A stretch of DNA of 64,000 bases from Lachnospiraceae bacterium. GTDB taxonomy: Bacteria; Bacillota_A; Clostridia; Lachnospirales; Lachnospiraceae. Shown here piece by piece: positions 44,483 through 53,180 of the stretch (the first letter of the stretch is position 1; the number at the start of each line of letters is the position of its first letter). The stretch is from the NCBI GenBank assembly GCA_018365895.1, contig JAGZJD010000003.1, positions 1-64,000 of the forward strand. Reading direction: 5' to 3'. The notes beneath the pieces were generated by a model. That model saw only the letters and a program-made list of their open reading frames with translations. It ran no database searches and had not been told where the DNA came from. The position numbers were made by a program, and so were the translations under genes.

Positions 44483-44611
44483 ATGAGAGTTTGGATGATG
44501 GCGATGGAAGCAATGAATAATAGCAATAATAATAATCAGTTCGGAAATAATAATCATTTGTCCGGGCTTATTTCGTCGTATCCAGAAAAGCATGCAGCAT
44601 CCTTGAGATAG
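44483..44611 (+). CDS. Asn-rich 42-residue small protein
   Basis: The open frame starts at ATG 44483 with a ribosome site GAAAGGAAG 8 nt upstream and ends at TAG 44609-44611. The protein is MRVWMMAMEAMNN, then a run rich in Asn (NSNNNNQFGNNNH), then a short charged tail SYPEKHAASLR. No family is recognised. It is followed directly by a terminator, so it looks like a small independent unit or the last gene of the oxidoreductase transcript. It could be a small regulatory or membrane-active peptide, or a chance frame. Confidence 0.5.
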   Translation: MRVWMMAMEAMNNSNNNNQFGNNNHLSGLISSYPEKHAASLR

Positions 44612-44629
44612 ATATGAAATGCAGAAGAT

Positions 44630-44669
44630 GGCAGCGGAATGAGCAGAAGATGCAGTCCGCTGCCTTTTT
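44630..44669 (+). terminator. Terminator after the small protein gene
   Basis: A perfect 9-bp stem, GGCAGCGGA (44630-44638) with TCCGCTGCC (44656-44664), then TTTTT. Confidence 0.88.
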
Positions 44670-44703
44670 CTATTGCTTTTTTATTTATCTTTTTTGGGAT
44701 GTA

Positions 44704-44712
44704 TGCTATAAT
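44704..44712 (+). promoter_or_regulatory. Extended -10 promoter of asnS
   Basis: TGCTATAAT (44704-44712) is a full extended -10. The -35 region is only TTTATC. The leader is about 25 nt, too short for a T-box. Confidence 0.6.
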
Positions 44713-44743
44713 CAGAATAATGTATCAATCAGGAGGTTTTGAA

Positions 44744-46135
44744 ATGGAATTAGTAACTGTACGCGAATTGTATAAGAACAGAGAAGCATATTTAGATAAA
44801 GAAGTTACTGTCGGGGGCTGGGTAAGAAGTATTCGTGATTCGAAAGCATTCGGATTTATTGTTGTGAATGACGGATCATTTTTTGAGACACTGCAGATTG
44901 TTTACCATGACACGATGGAGAATTTTGCAGAGATTTCTAAGCTGAACGTAGGAGCAGCGATCATTGTGAAGGGTGTTCTGACAGCGACACCGCAGGCGAA
45001 ACAGCCATTTGAGATCCAGGCAACAGAAGTTGTTGTAGAAGGTGCATCTTCACCGGAGTATCCGCTCCAGAAGAAGCGTCACAGCTTTGAATATTTGAGA
45101 ACGATCTCGCATCTGCGTCCGAGAACGAATACATTCCAGGCAGTGTTCCGTGTGCGTTCACTTTGTGCATATGCAATCCATAAGTTCTTCCAGGAAAGAG
45201 ATTTTGTTTATGTGCATACACCGCTGATTACAGGAAGTGACTGTGAAGGCGCCGGCGAGATGTTTCAGGTAACAACACTGGATCTTGAACATCTTCCAAA
45301 GACAGCAGAAGGAGCAGTAGATTACGGTGAGGATTTCTTTAATAAGAAGACAAGTCTTACCGTATCCGGTCAGCTCAATGGAGAGACATACGCTCAGGCA
45401 TTTAGAAATATTTATACATTTGGACCGACATTCCGTGCTGAGAATTCGAACACGACACGTCATGCAGCGGAGTTCTGGATGGTAGAGCCGGAGATTTCAT
45501 TTGCAGATCTGGAAGATAACATGAACCTTGCAGAGAGCATGCTGAAATACATTATCCGGTTTGTAATGGAGCAGGCTCCGGAAGAGATGAATTTCTTCAA
45601 CTCATTTGTAGACAAAGGTCTTTTGGAAAGACTGAATAACGTTGTGAACTCTGATTTTGCGAGAGTGACATATACAGAGGCAGTTGAGTTGCTTGAGAAG
45701 AATAATGATAAGTTTGATTATAAAGTATCTTGGGGATGCGATCTGCAGACAGAACATGAGCGTTATCTGACAGAGCAGATTTACAAACGTCCGGTATTTG
45801 TGACAGATTATCCGAAGGATATTAAGGCATTCTATATGAAGATGAACAATGACAATAAGACGGTTGCGGCAGTAGACTGTCTTGTGCCGGGAATCGGGGA
45901 GATCATCGGAGGAAGCCAGAGAGAAGATGATTATGATAAGCTTCTTACTCGTATGAAAGAGTTGGATCTGAATCCGGAAGAGTATGATTTCTATCTGGAT
46001 CTTCGCAAATATGGTTCTACAAGACATGCAGGCTTCGGGCTTGGATTTGAGAGATGTGTTATGTATCTGACAGGTATGTCTAACATTCGTGATGTCATTC
46101 CGTTCCCGAGAACAGTGAATAACTGCGAGCTGTAA
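44744..46135 (+). CDS. asnS: Asparaginyl-tRNA synthetase
   Basis: 463 residues. An N-terminal OB-fold anticodon-binding domain ([18 protein letters not shown]) precedes the class II core. Motif 2 is [25 protein letters not shown]. Motif 3 is [27 protein letters not shown]. It charges tRNA-Asn with asparagine. I chose ATG 44744 with AGGAGGTTTTGAA before it; the upstream in-frame extension crosses the terminator and promoter. It is monocistronic with its own terminator-like hairpin. Confidence 0.95.
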   Translation: MELVTVRELYKNREAYLDKEVTVGGWVRSIRDSKAFGFIVVNDGSFFETLQIVYHDTMENFAEISKLNVGAAIIVKGVLTATPQAKQPFEIQATEVVVEGASSPEYPLQKKRHSFEYLRTISHLRPRTNTFQAVFRVRSLCAYAIHKFFQERDFVYVHTPLITGSDCEGAGEMFQVTTLDLEHLPKTAEGAVDYGEDFFNKKTSLTVSGQLNGETYAQAFRNIYTFGPTFRAENSNTTRHAAEFWMVEPEISFADLEDNMNLAESMLKYIIRFVMEQAPEEMNFFNSFVDKGLLERLNNVVNSDFARVTYTEAVELLEKNNDKFDYKVSWGCDLQTEHERYLTEQIYKRPVFVTDYPKDIKAFYMKMNNDNKTVAAVDCLVPGIGEIIGGSQREDDYDKLLTRMKELDLNPEEYDFYLDLRKYGSTRHAGFGLGFERCVMYLTGMSNIRDVIPFPRTVNNCEL

Positions 46136-46164
46136 TAACAAATAAATAAGCAGGCAACGGCAGG

Positions 46165-46200
46165 GCGGAGGAACAATATCTTCCGCCTTCCGTAGTTTTT
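46165..46200 (+). terminator. Terminator after asnS
   Basis: GGCGGA (46165-46170) pairs with TCCGCC (46183-46188), with outer ACGG/CCGT support, and TTTTTT follows after a few bases. Confidence 0.55.
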
Positions 46201-46275
46201 TAAGATAAATATGTTGGGAATTTTTATATAAAGATGAAACATGTGCGAAGTACGGCGGTGAAAGGAGAGGAAGCT

Positions 46276-46971
46276 ATGAATAATATTTTAGTAGTGGATG
46301 ATGAGCGGGAAATTGCAGATGTAATTGAGCTCTATCTGCAAAGTGACCAGTACAGGATTTTTAAATTTTATACAGGAGAAGATGCATTGGAATGTATCCG
46401 GACAACGAAGATTGATCTGGCGATTCTTGATGTCATGCTGCCGGATATCGACGGATTTGAAATATTGAAAAAGATTCGTGAAAAGTACACATTTCCGGTA
46501 ATGATGCTGACGGCAAAGACAGAATATATGGATAAGATTACAGGATTGACGCTGGGGGCAGATGACTATATTCCAAAGCCGTTTAATCCGCTGGAACTTG
46601 TGGCAAGGGTGAAGGCACAGCTTCGCAGATATACTCAATATAATGAAGGGCCTGTGAAGGCAGACGAAGATATTATTGATTTCGCCGGTCTGTTTCTGAA
46701 TCGGTCTTCACATGAATGTATTTATTATGAGCAGCCGCTGACATTAACGCCGATCGAATTCGATATTTTGTGGCTTTTGTGTGAGAATCGTGGAAAAGTC
46801 ATCAGTTCAGAAGAATTGTTTAAGCAGGTATGGCATGAACAGTATTATAAGAACAGTAACAATACAGTTATGGTGCATATCCGGCATCTGCGGGAGAAAA
46901 TGAGTGTGCCTACAGGAAAATCTGATTTTATTAAGACGGTCTGGGGAGTAGGATACAAAGTTGAAGAATAA
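46276..46971 (+). CDS. OmpR-family response regulator, VanR-like
   Basis: 231 residues. It has a receiver domain with MNNILVVDDE, Asp52 in AILDVMLPDIDG and Lys in IPKPFNP. The C-terminal winged helix includes LTPIEFDILWLLCENRGKVIS and NTVMVHIRHLREKMS. I chose ATG 46276 with AAAGGAGAGG upstream. The stop overlaps the kinase start by 11 bp. VanR-like pairs often respond to envelope stress, but no resistance genes are present here. Confidence 0.9.
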   Translation: MNNILVVDDEREIADVIELYLQSDQYRIFKFYTGEDALECIRTTKIDLAILDVMLPDIDGFEILKKIREKYTFPVMMLTAKTEYMDKITGLTLGADDYIPKPFNPLELVARVKAQLRRYTQYNEGPVKADEDIIDFAGLFLNRSSHECIYYEQPLTLTPIEFDILWLLCENRGKVISSEELFKQVWHEQYYKNSNNTVMVHIRHLREKMSVPTGKSDFIKTVWGVGYKVEE

Positions 46972-48235
46972 TTATCGTAAACTAAAATTAAGCATTCTGC
47001 TGCAGACAGTTCTTGTTATGGCGCTCGTTGTGCTTGTCGGGAATTTCCTGATGGACTATGTGATTGACGGGATTGTAAATGAGCAGTTTGGTAATATTTT
47101 TGTAAAGTTACTCATGTGGTTTCAAGTAGACCGGGAGACGGCGAATTATTGGTACTGGCACTTGATCGGTCACAATAAACCGTTTTTTACGATTGTAGGA
47201 TTCCTTGTACTTTTTGCGCTGTTTTTTTATATTGCGCTATCTAAGATGACGAAATATCTGGATCAGGTAGAGGATGGTATTGAAAATATTATTTCAGATT
47301 CCGATAAACCGATTCGTTTGATCACAGAGCTGAAACCGTTGGAAATGCGGATGAATGAAATCAAAACTACGCTTCAGAGACAGGCAAAGGAAAGTCAGGA
47401 AGGGGAAAAGAAGAAAAATGACCTGGTAGTTTTTCTGGCGCATGATCTGAAGACGCCGTTGACTTCTGTTGTTGCTTATTTAAGTATGTTGGATACGCAT
47501 CCGGATATGCCAATAGAAGAAAGAGCCAAGTACACACATATTTCGTTAGAAAAAGCAATCCGTCTGGGAGATTTGATCAATGAGTTTTTTGATATTACGA
47601 AGTTTAATCTTCAGAATATCGAACTGGAGATGACGACGCTTGATTTGTCCATGATGTTGGAGCAGCTGGCAGATGAAGCGTATGGAGTTCTTAGGGCGAA
47701 GCAGCTAAGATGTGAAGTGATCGCAGAAGAAGATCTGATGATTCAGGGAGATCCGGATAAGCTTGGAAGAGTATTTGACAATATTTTGCGAAATGCAATG
47801 ACATACTGTTATCCGAATTCCACGATTGAAATTCACGCAGAGCTTAAAGAAAACAGGATTCAAATTGTTTTTGAAAATGCAGGGAAGACGATTCCTGAGG
47901 AAGAACTGGGAAGAATCTTCGAGAAATTTTACCGGGCAGATGAATCGCGTTCCAGTAAGACAGGAGGAGCCGGGCTTGGACTGGCGATTGCAAAAAGAAT
48001 TGTAGAGCTTCATCGCGGTTCTATTCGGGCAGAAAGTGCAGAGGAAAAAACAAGATTTATTGTAATGCTGCCAGCTGGCAGAAAGCAGGAACAAGGGGGA
48101 GAAAATGAGATTTATACACATCGCGGATGTACATCTGGGCGTAAGCCCGGACGCGGGAAAGGTGTACAGCGCGAAAAGAAGCAGCGAGATCTGGGACACA
48201 TTCCGGGCATTACTGGACGTTTGCCAAAAAGATAA
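46961..48235 (+). CDS. VanS-like histidine kinase with a frameshift-extended C-terminus
   Basis: Two membrane helices (about 13-35 and 75-95), a short linker, then HisKA with FLAHDLKTPLTSVVAYLS (His161) and an ATPase with GGAGLGLAIAKRIVELHRG. The start is TTG 46961, overlapping the regulator gene. The natural end should be near residue 381 (VMLPAGRKQEQGGE). The last 43 residues are read out of frame through the start of sbcD and are basic and low in structure. One extra base near the five-G run at 48095-48099 would give a stop in the usual ATGA overlap with sbcD. So a 1-nt deletion or sequence error is likely. Confidence 0.85.
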   Translation: MKNNYRKLKLSILLQTVLVMALVVLVGNFLMDYVIDGIVNEQFGNIFVKLLMWFQVDRETANYWYWHLIGHNKPFFTIVGFLVLFALFFYIALSKMTKYLDQVEDGIENIISDSDKPIRLITELKPLEMRMNEIKTTLQRQAKESQEGEKKKNDLVVFLAHDLKTPLTSVVAYLSMLDTHPDMPIEERAKYTHISLEKAIRLGDLINEFFDITKFNLQNIELEMTTLDLSMMLEQLADEAYGVLRAKQLRCEVIAEEDLMIQGDPDKLGRVFDNILRNAMTYCYPNSTIEIHAELKENRIQIVFENAGKTIPEEELGRIFEKFYRADESRSSKTGGAGLGLAIAKRIVELHRGSIRAESAEEKTRFIVMLPAGRKQEQGGENEIYTHRGCTSGRKPGRGKGVQREKKQRDLGHIPGITGRLPKR

Positions 48236-49166
48236 GATCGATCTGCTTTTGATTGCGGGAGATTTGTTTCACCGACAGCCGTTGTTGCGGGAACTAAAAG
48301 AAGTAAATTATCTGTTCTCAAAACTGACGAGAACAAAAGTGGTTCTGATTGCAGGAAACCATGACTACATGAAAAAGGATTCCCATTATCGGACATTTCA
48401 GTGGAGTGAAAATGTGTATCCACTGTTTCAGAGGAAAATGAAAGGTGTGCGATTTCCGGAGTGGAAGACAGCGGTTTATGGATTCAGCTATTACGAACGG
48501 GAAATTACAGAGCCGCGCTATGACAATGCGAAGGCGCCGAGGCTTGAGCGGTACGAAATTCTTCTGGCGCATGGTGGAGACGAAAAGCATATTCCAATCC
48601 GACGAGAACAATTGATGACGCTTGGATATGAGTATGTGGCGCTTGGCCATATTCATCGTCCGCAGGAGGTTCTGGATCATTATGCCAGATATGCGGGATC
48701 GCTGGAACCGACCGATCGAAATGATCTGGGTGTTCACGGATATGTTTATGGTGAGATCGGAGAAAAAGGAGTTCGTACGAAATTTGTGCCTTTTGCAGGC
48801 AGAAGTTATATTCCGATGACGGTGCAGATAACTCCGGAAATGACGAGCGGGGAACTGCAGGATTTTCTTCGGAAAGAAATAGAGAATCGGGGAATTGAAA
48901 ATATTTATAAAATTACGTTGAAAGGCCTTCGCGATCCGGATATCTCTTTTGCGCAGACAGGAGAAAAAGCAGATGTGTTTGGGAATATTCTGGAATGTAC
49001 AGATGAGACAGAGCCGTCGTATCAGTTTGAGAAGCTGATGGAGCAGAATAAAAGCAATCTGCTTGGCAAATACATTGCGTCATTTCAAAATCCAAAGCAG
49101 GAGAGCATAGAATATGAGGCGCTGTGCGAAGGTGTGAGAGCTCTGTTGGAGACGAAGAGGGGTTAG
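48105..49166 (+). CDS. SbcD-type DNA repair metallophosphoesterase
   Basis: 353 residues. The metallophosphoesterase motifs are FIHIADVHLG (3-12), LIAGDLFHR, LIAGNHDY and LLAHGGD, with VALGHIHRPQ further on. It is expected to be an ATP-dependent double-strand DNA nuclease subunit or YhaO-like protein acting with the AAA protein encoded next. The ribosome site is the G-rich AAGGGGGAG at 48093-48101. It overlaps the preceding kinase frame by 131 bp because that frame is shifted. The following gene starts 5 bp after its stop. Confidence 0.9.
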   Translation: MRFIHIADVHLGVSPDAGKVYSAKRSSEIWDTFRALLDVCQKDKIDLLLIAGDLFHRQPLLRELKEVNYLFSKLTRTKVVLIAGNHDYMKKDSHYRTFQWSENVYPLFQRKMKGVRFPEWKTAVYGFSYYEREITEPRYDNAKAPRLERYEILLAHGGDEKHIPIRREQLMTLGYEYVALGHIHRPQEVLDHYARYAGSLEPTDRNDLGVHGYVYGEIGEKGVRTKFVPFAGRSYIPMTVQITPEMTSGELQDFLRKEIENRGIENIYKITLKGLRDPDISFAQTGEKADVFGNILECTDETEPSYQFEKLMEQNKSNLLGKYIASFQNPKQESIEYEALCEGVRALLETKRG

Positions 49167-49171
49167 GAACA

Positions 49172-50758
49172 ATGAGGATTCAGGAACTAATCATAAAGAA
49201 TTTTGGGAAATTTTCAGATAAGACCATTTCCCTCAGAGACGGTGTGAATTTGATCTATGGAGAAAATGAATCGGGAAAGACAACACTTCATACTTTTATC
49301 GGAAGCATGCTGTACGGAATGGAACGGGGGCGTGGAAGGGCGGCGGCTACAGATACATTCAGCCGCTATGAACCGTGGGAGAATCCAAACTATTATGCCG
49401 GCGCAGTCAGATTTGTGTGCGGAGACCGGACGTTCTATCTGCAAAGAAATTTTGATAAATATGGGAAAAGCGCGTCGCTGATCTGTGAAGATGACGGTGA
49501 GGAACTGTCCCTGGAAGACGGTGATCTTGCGGCGCTGTTAGACGGGATGCAGAAATCTCTCTATGAAAGCACAGTTTCCATTGGACAGTCTGAAACAAAG
49601 ACAAAAGAGGCGCTTGCCATTGAGCTTAGAAATCATGCGACTAATTTTTATGCAACAGGAGATGAGGAATTGCAGCTTGATGGCGCATTCCGGTATTTGA
49701 AGGAGAAGAAAAGAGAGCTTGACCAAGAAGAGCGTGAGCAGGAACTGGCAAGGCAAGAGAAGAGAGATGCAGTAGAAAACGAAGCGTCTTATGTATGGAG
49801 AGATCTTCACAAGCTGCAGCAGGAATTGGATGAGGCAGAAGATAAACTTGACAGAGCGGCAGAGGAACGAAAAAGAAATCAAAAGCAGCGGGAATTTTTC
49901 CAGAAGCGTATTCAGGAGGAAGAAAGACAGGAAAAGGCACGTCCGAAGAAATGGCGAGTGCATCCGGCGGCGTTGATTGCGATGCTGCTGCTTCTTATCT
50001 TTGCGATTGTTATGCTGGAGCCTCCGTGGAATTATCTTTGGGCAATTGTAATATTTCTTGCATCCAGCCTGTATGTCTGGAACAAGATGAAAGATGGGCG
50101 GCGTATACAATCGGAGCCGGCTGAAGAAAACGGGAATGAAGAAGAGACAGAAGAGGAATATTTTGATCGGACGGAGGAGAGACTTCGCTGGGAGGCGGAC
50201 CGGATTCGGGAAGAATACCGGGATAAGGAAATCCGCTATGAGAATCTGAAAGAGCAGTTAGAGGAGCTGAATGAATTTGAAACCGGGTGTGAAACGCTGC
50301 GCAAGAAGAGAGAAGCGCTCCAAATAGCGGAGAAGCGCCTCAGGGTTTTGTCAGATCAGATGCAAAAAGAGATTGGATATCGACTCAATAAGAGAATTTC
50401 AGAAATTATTCAAGAACTGACGGGCGGACGTTATGAGAAACTTTTGGCAGATGATGAGATGAAGCTGTTTCTTCTGAAAGATGGGCGAAAAATCACACTG
50501 GATCAGGTCAGCAAAGGAACTGCAGAACAGATTTATTTCGCGCTTCGTATGGCTTCGTCAGAAATACTATATGAAGAGAAGTTTCCAATCATTCTGGATG
50601 ATGCGTTTGCATATTACGATGATATACGTTTGGCAAGAATACTGGAATGGCTTTCCGGGCAAGGCTGCCAGATCATTTTATTTACCTGTCAGAAACGAGA
50701 AGCAGAGTTATTAGAAGATCAGGGAATTGAATATCACTATGTAAATCTGTCAGAATAA
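49172..50758 (+). CDS. SbcC/YhaN-like AAA ATPase with two membrane helices
   Basis: 528 residues. The N-terminal ABC-type nucleotide-binding half has Walker A GENESGKTT (30-38). A coiled coil (about 180-260) is interrupted by two hydrophobic helices (LIAMLLLLIFAIVML and WAIVIFLASSLYVW, about 268-310). A second coiled coil and the C-terminal half follow, with LDQVSKGTAEQIYFALRMA (ABC signature) and PIILDDAFAYYDD (Walker B/D-loop). It is the partner of the SbcD-type nuclease. The transmembrane hairpin in the coil is the YhaN pattern and implies a membrane-tethered repair complex. ATG 49172 is preceded by GAGGGGTTAGGAAC. Confidence 0.88.
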   Translation: MRIQELIIKNFGKFSDKTISLRDGVNLIYGENESGKTTLHTFIGSMLYGMERGRGRAAATDTFSRYEPWENPNYYAGAVRFVCGDRTFYLQRNFDKYGKSASLICEDDGEELSLEDGDLAALLDGMQKSLYESTVSIGQSETKTKEALAIELRNHATNFYATGDEELQLDGAFRYLKEKKRELDQEEREQELARQEKRDAVENEASYVWRDLHKLQQELDEAEDKLDRAAEERKRNQKQREFFQKRIQEEERQEKARPKKWRVHPAALIAMLLLLIFAIVMLEPPWNYLWAIVIFLASSLYVWNKMKDGRRIQSEPAEENGNEEETEEEYFDRTEERLRWEADRIREEYRDKEIRYENLKEQLEELNEFETGCETLRKKREALQIAEKRLRVLSDQMQKEIGYRLNKRISEIIQELTGGRYEKLLADDEMKLFLLKDGRKITLDQVSKGTAEQIYFALRMASSEILYEEKFPIILDDAFAYYDDIRLARILEWLSGQGCQIILFTCQKREAELLEDQGIEYHYVNLSE

Positions 50759-50782
50759 TGACAGTAGACAGAGGAGGAAAAC

Positions 50783-50884
50783 ATGTACCAATATTATTTA
50801 TTTGATCTGGACGGAACGCTGACAGATCCTAAAATCGGGATTACATCCAGCGTACAGTATGCACTGAAAGACTTTGGAATATAA
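50783..50884 (+). pseudogene. HAD-family phosphatase remnant (33 codons)
   Basis: A strong ribosome site (GAGGAGGAAAAC) precedes ATG 50783. The product is YLFDLDGTLTDPKIGITSSV with a short tail, the start of a phosphoglycolate-phosphatase-like HAD enzyme carrying the DxDGT nucleophile motif. A TAA at 50882 ends it after 33 residues, where about 215 are normal. The remaining sequence is absent: a terminator hairpin and the convergent prs gene follow at once. The gene is truncated but keeps intact translation signals. Confidence 0.85.
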
Positions 50885-50885
50885 A

Positions 50886-50926
50886 AGAGAGGATAGTCTG
50901 GAAATCATCCATGCTATCCTCTTTTG
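50886..50926. terminator. Bidirectional terminator between HAD remnant and prs
   Basis: AGAGGATAG (50888-50896) pairs with CTATCCTCT (50914-50922), with A-tract and T-tract flanks on both sides. Confidence 0.75.
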
Positions 50927-50936
50927 TGTCGTCTGT

Positions 50937-52124
50937 TTATTTCTGATTTTGTTTTTCTTTATATGCATTTACGAGATGCTGGATACGCTCGTTCGGATCA
51001 AGAATATCACTGATAGAACCGTCATGGTTCAGAGTATCAATGATGAGAGCGATGTATTTGCTCAGATCACAGCTGATGTAGTAAGGTCTCTTCAGCAGTT
51101 CCGGAGACTGGTAGATACTGTTTGTTGTCAGGATCGCATCGATCAGACCTTCTTCATATGCGCGGTCAAAACGTTCCATTCCGCTTGTGAAAAGTCCAAA
51201 TGTTGCAGCAGCAAAAATACGTTTTGCTTTTCTTGCTTTCAGCTGTTTTGCAACATCAAGGATACTCTCGCCGGAGGAGATCATATCATCGATGATGATA
51301 ACGTCTTTGCCTTCTACAGAAGTCCCGAGGAACTCATGGGCAACAATTGGGTTGCGTCCGTCAACGATTCTTGTATAATCACGGCGTTTGTAGAACATAC
51401 CCATATCGATGCCAAGTACGTTAGCAAGGTAGATAGCACGGCTTGTAGCTCCCTCGTCCGGGCTGATTGCCATTAAATGATCGCTGTCAATCTGAATATC
51501 ATCGTATCTTTCCAGAAGCCCTTTGACAAACTGATATGTCGGTGGAACGGTTTCGAAACCACTGAGCGGAATTGCATTCTGTACACGAGGATCGTGTGCA
51601 TCAAATGTGATGATATTATCTACGCCCATAGCAACGATTTCCTGAAGTGCAAGAGCACAGTCAAGTGATTCGCGGCTGCTGCGCTTATGCTGACGGCTTT
51701 CATAAAGGAATGGCATAATGACATTAATACGTCTTGCCTTACCGCCTACTGCGGCAATAATTCTCTTTAAATTCTGGAAATGATCGTCTGGTGACATGTG
51801 ATTTACTTGACCGTTTAAAGAATATGTAAGGCTATAATTACACACATCCAGCATCAGATAAAGATCCATACCACGGATAGATTCTTTAATAACACCTTTT
51901 GCTTCTCCAGAACCAAAACGCGGTACCTGTGCATCAATAATATAGTTGTCTTTTACATATTCGTGGAATAAGAGATCCTCTTTGTGATGATTAAGGCTCT
52001 CTTTACGCCATTTTACAAGGTAGTCATTAACCTTGTCCCCCATTTCCTGGCATCCGTCTACCGGAATGATTCCCAGTGAGCCAACCGGTATATTGTCCAG
52101 ATTTCTCTCTTCGCGGTGTAACAT
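50937..52124 (-). CDS. prs: Ribose-phosphate pyrophosphokinase
   Basis: 395 residues, about 80 longer than the classic enzyme, with an N-terminal extension. The PRPP-binding loop is DVIIIDDMISSGES, and FDAHDPRVQNAIPLSG and INVIMPFLYESRQHKR carry the flag-loop and ATP-site features. It makes PRPP from ribose 5-phosphate and ATP for nucleotide, histidine and tryptophan synthesis. It overlaps the upstream dnaC-like gene by 1 bp, so nucleotide precursor supply and replication loading are cotranscribed. Confidence 0.9.
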   Translation of the reverse strand: MLHREERNLDNIPVGSLGIIPVDGCQEMGDKVNDYLVKWRKESLNHHKEDLLFHEYVKDNYIIDAQVPRFGSGEAKGVIKESIRGMDLYLMLDVCNYSLTYSLNGQVNHMSPDDHFQNLKRIIAAVGGKARRINVIMPFLYESRQHKRSSRESLDCALALQEIVAMGVDNIITFDAHDPRVQNAIPLSGFETVPPTYQFVKGLLERYDDIQIDSDHLMAISPDEGATSRAIYLANVLGIDMGMFYKRRDYTRIVDGRNPIVAHEFLGTSVEGKDVIIIDDMISSGESILDVAKQLKARKAKRIFAAATFGLFTSGMERFDRAYEEGLIDAILTTNSIYQSPELLKRPYYISCDLSKYIALIIDTLNHDGSISDILDPNERIQHLVNAYKEKQNQK

Positions 52125-53119
52125 TAGTGTTCCTCCCTGTTCATTAATTTCTTCTGTATGCGAATATCATCGCCAGTTAATCTCAGCATCGTGTAGTTGC
52201 TGGTGATTCGAGAGAAAGTTCTCTCAGAGTAAAGTTCTACCAGAGAATCCAGTGTCAGATTCGTTGAGATAATGGTAGACTTTCGGTTCAGCAGACGTTC
52301 ATTCAGACATAGGAACAATTGTGATGAAGTAAAGGAATTCGTAAGTTCTGTTCCAAGATCGTCAATAATGAGAAGATCACAGCTGAAAATGTGTTCATAC
52401 ATAACGCCTGCTGTCTCATCTTTTTCAAACTTATACTTAGCAATTATATCAAATAGTTCAAATGCGGTAAAGTATATCACTGAATAAGATTTATTAATTA
52501 ATTCCCGGGCAATGCAGTGGGACAGGAAAGTTTTCCCGACCCCGGTACTGCCGTACAGGAATAAATTACGGAAATCCGTAGAAAATGTATTGACAAACGT
52601 ATGACAGGCTGCCAGAGCATCCTGCATCAACGCCAATGAAGAGCGTCCTGTCTTCTTGTCAATATAGTGGTTTGAATAGTAGGAGAGAGAGAAAGTATCG
52701 AAATTCTCTTTCTCAAGAATCTCCTGAAGATTCGACTGTGTATAGAGAAGTTGGATTATGGCTTTCTGGAAGCAGTGGCACTTCTGGTTGCCAATATAAC
52801 CGGTATCGTGGCAGTCAGAACATTGGTAGATTGGTTCCAGATAATCTTCAGGATATCGATTAGAAGTTAGAAGAGCTTTTTTTTGCAAAGTCAGCTTCTT
52901 TTGTTGTTCCCGGAATTCCTCCACAGCGTGCTCATCTCCTGAGAGGAGCTTTCTTGCCTGCGCTACTCCGAGAGAGGAGATGGCATCATCTGTCTTCTTT
53001 AATTCCGGAATCTTGCGGTATACCTCTTCGTATCTTGCGAAAAGAATATCTTTATTATGCAATTGCCGCTGTTCGTAGATGCGCATAATCGCATCGTACT
53101 GACTATTTGTAAGTCCCAC
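52124..53119 (-). CDS. DnaC/DnaI-type helicase-loader ATPase
   Basis: 331 residues. The AAA+ domain is in the C-terminal half: Walker A LYGSTGVGKTF, Walker B LLIIDDLGTE and a sensor region STIISTNLTLDSLVELYSER. The N-terminal half has zinc-binding cysteines (YQCSDCHDTGYIGNQKCHCF). It loads the replicative helicase, and in Firmicutes it is paired with DnaD or DnaB. The upstream gene is DnaD-like and the downstream gene is prs, consistent with a replication operon. Confidence 0.88.
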   Translation of the reverse strand: MGLTNSQYDAIMRIYEQRQLHNKDILFARYEEVYRKIPELKKTDDAISSLGVAQARKLLSGDEHAVEEFREQQKKLTLQKKALLTSNRYPEDYLEPIYQCSDCHDTGYIGNQKCHCFQKAIIQLLYTQSNLQEILEKENFDTFSLSYYSNHYIDKKTGRSSLALMQDALAACHTFVNTFSTDFRNLFLYGSTGVGKTFLSHCIARELINKSYSVIYFTAFELFDIIAKYKFEKDETAGVMYEHIFSCDLLIIDDLGTELTNSFTSSQLFLCLNERLLNRKSTIISTNLTLDSLVELYSERTFSRITSNYTMLRLTGDDIRIQKKLMNREEH

Positions 53120-53180
53120 GGAAAATCTCCTTTGCTGTTTGTAGTTTTATAATTCTAATAATAAAAAGTTATCTTGTCTG

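Noticed and set aside
44639..44743. N-terminal extension of asnS
   Set aside because: It runs through the terminator and the extended -10 promoter. The standard AsnRS start follows a strong AGGAGG at 44744.
44700..44743. T-box leader upstream of asnS
   Set aside because: The predicted leader is only about 25 nt, and no T-box sequence (TGG-like specifier stem plus NTGG motif) is present.
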